A stretch of DNA of 64,000 nt from Adhaeribacter aerolatus (lineage in GTDB: Bacteria > Bacteroidota > Bacteroidia > Cytophagales > Hymenobacteraceae), in assembly GCF_007991635.1 (NCBI RefSeq), contig NZ_BJYS01000008.1:124001-188000 (forward strand), written 5' to 3'. The number at the start of each line of letters is the position of its first letter. Position 1 is the first letter of the stretch. The position numbers and the translations under genes are program-made. Below are positions 63,330 to 64,000 of this stretch, one piece after another. The notes beneath the pieces are model-generated. The model saw only the letters and a program-made list of their open reading frames with translations, was not told the origin of the DNA and did no database searches.

Positions 63330-64000
63330 TTAAGAAACTTGTTTAAAAGCATCGGCAAATGCCTGCATTTCGTCCATTCGCCCAATGCTGATGCGGCACC
63401 ATTCTTTGTTGTCAAACTTCCAGTTTCGCACGCCTACGCCGCGTTTCATGAGTTCGGCGGTAAATTTTTCGCCCTCCATTTTCAGCGGGAACATCACGAA
63501 GTTGCTCGACGATGGGATGTATTCGTAGCCTTCTTTTTTAAGCACATCGTAGAGGAATTTTTTAGAAGCCAAGGTTTTTTTCAGGGCATCCTGTAAGAAT
63601 TCCTGGTCGTTGTAAGCCGCCAATGCCGCTTTTACCGAAGTAGCCGAAATACTGAAACCACCGGCGGTATATTTGCTCAAGGCTTTTACTAATTCTGGCT
63701 GCGCTACAATATAGCCCACCCGCAAACCGGCAAAACCGTACAGTTTAGAGAAAGTGCGGGCCACAATTACGTTCTGGCCTTTGTTAATGGCATCCATCAC
63801 GGAGGCGGCTTTCGGATCGGGCAAATAATCGATGTAAGCTTCGTCTACAAAAACCGGCACCTTTTTAGAAACGCGTTCGCAGAAAGCTTTTAGTTTAGCC
63901 GTATCTACCACGGTACCGGTGGGGTTATTTGGGTTGCAGATATACATCAGCGAAGTGCTGCTGTCTACCTTTTTCTCCATCGCATCCAAGTCCAGCTTGT
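63330..64000 (-). CDS. Histidinol-phosphate-aminotransferase-like PLP enzyme, 3' part, cut by right edge
   Basis: The minus-strand frame stays open to the window edge (codons for K-L-D-L-D-A-M lead into it), so the N-terminal part lies outside. The visible ~220 residues include SLMYICNPNNPTGTVVDTAK (the conserved N-P-N-N-P-T-G cofactor block), VFVDEAYIDY, and TFSKLYGFAGLRVGY with the PLP-binding lysine. The C-terminus GVGVRNWKFDNKEWCRISIGR fits HisC-like class I/II aminotransferases. Exported relatives with a Tat signal are frequent in Bacteroidota; the missing N-terminus would show which type this is. Confidence 0.85.
   Translation of the reverse strand, partial: KLDLDAMEKKVDSSTSLMYICNPNNPTGTVVDTAKLKAFCERVSKKVPVFVDEAYIDYLPDPKAASVMDAINKGQNVIVARTFSKLYGFAGLRVGYIVAQPELVKALSKYTAGGFSISATSVKAALAAYNDQEFLQDALKKTLASKKFLYDVLKKEGYEYIPSSSNFVMFPLKMEGEKFTAELMKRGVGVRNWKFDNKEWCRISIGRMDEMQAFADAFKQVS

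Overview
The window is chromosomal DNA of a Bacteroidota bacterium. The clearest signs are a SusC/SusD outer-membrane pair, a FecI/FecR-type sigma and anti-sigma pair, several Tat- or lipoprotein-targeted polysaccharide enzymes, DUF4965 and DUF5995 family proteins, and an AT-leaning base composition. The gene families fit the Cytophagales/Hymenobacteraceae, but the genus cannot be fixed from the sequence alone. No rRNA, tRNA, CRISPR array, prophage or intact insertion sequence was recognised.

Region 1 (1-4400, minus strand) is the end of a pectin/uronate catabolic locus. Read in the direction of transcription it is kduD, kduI, a secreted GH105 unsaturated rhamnogalacturonyl hydrolase with an extra C-terminal domain, and the start of a tagaturonate reductase (uxaB) that runs off the left edge. 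The hydrolase releases unsaturated galacturonate, KduI and KduD turn it into 2-keto-3-deoxygluconate, and UxaB serves the parallel galacturonate branch. A perfect dyad upstream of kduD is a candidate operator. Region 2 (4.7-11 kb) holds housekeeping or accessory singletons: GNAT, SnoaL-like, methyltransferase, a Tat-exported Gfo/Idh/MocA protein and an aldo/keto reductase.

Region 3 (11.3-30.6 kb) is a polysaccharide utilization locus, nearly all on the minus strand: FecR-type anti-sigma, STN-containing SusC, SusD, two tandem calcineurin-like phosphoesterases, GH43, GH125 (exo-alpha-1,6-mannosidase family), a large DUF4965/glutaminase-family protein and a further TonB-dependent receptor. The ECF sigma gene lies divergently at the head. 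GH125 together with two exported phosphoesterases suggests a phosphorylated alpha-mannoside (yeast-mannan-like or glycoprotein) substrate; this is inference. Two direct copies of an unannotated ~300-bp repeat bracket exactly the GH125 and DUF4965 genes, and a third, inverted copy lies near 45.3 kb.

Region 4 (30.6-44.9 kb) is a mosaic of single genes: a TerB-like protein with a glycine-rich tail, D-lactate dehydrogenase, two SAM methyltransferases in the wider window, a tandem pair of DUF421 membrane proteins with C-terminal zinc-ribbon-like tails, a nitrilase-family hydrolase, a cyclase/formamidase, a hexapeptide acyltransferase, an ABC-F ATPase, an alpha/beta hydrolase, YkvA-like, GNATs and a DUF5995 protein. 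Region 5 (45.5-57.3 kb) has a complete RND efflux operon (adaptor, pump, outer-membrane factor), cardiolipin synthase, an MscS-type channel, a YceI protein with a striking tandem operator-like site, and a universal stress protein. Region 6 (57.5-64 kb) has a HAD phosphatase, a methyltransferase, a GT-C-like membrane glycosyltransferase, a truncated CPBP-protease remnant, an 80-nt nested hairpin, an XRE regulator, a secreted Hint (hedgehog/intein-type) protein and the 3' part of a histidinol-phosphate-aminotransferase-like gene running off the right edge.
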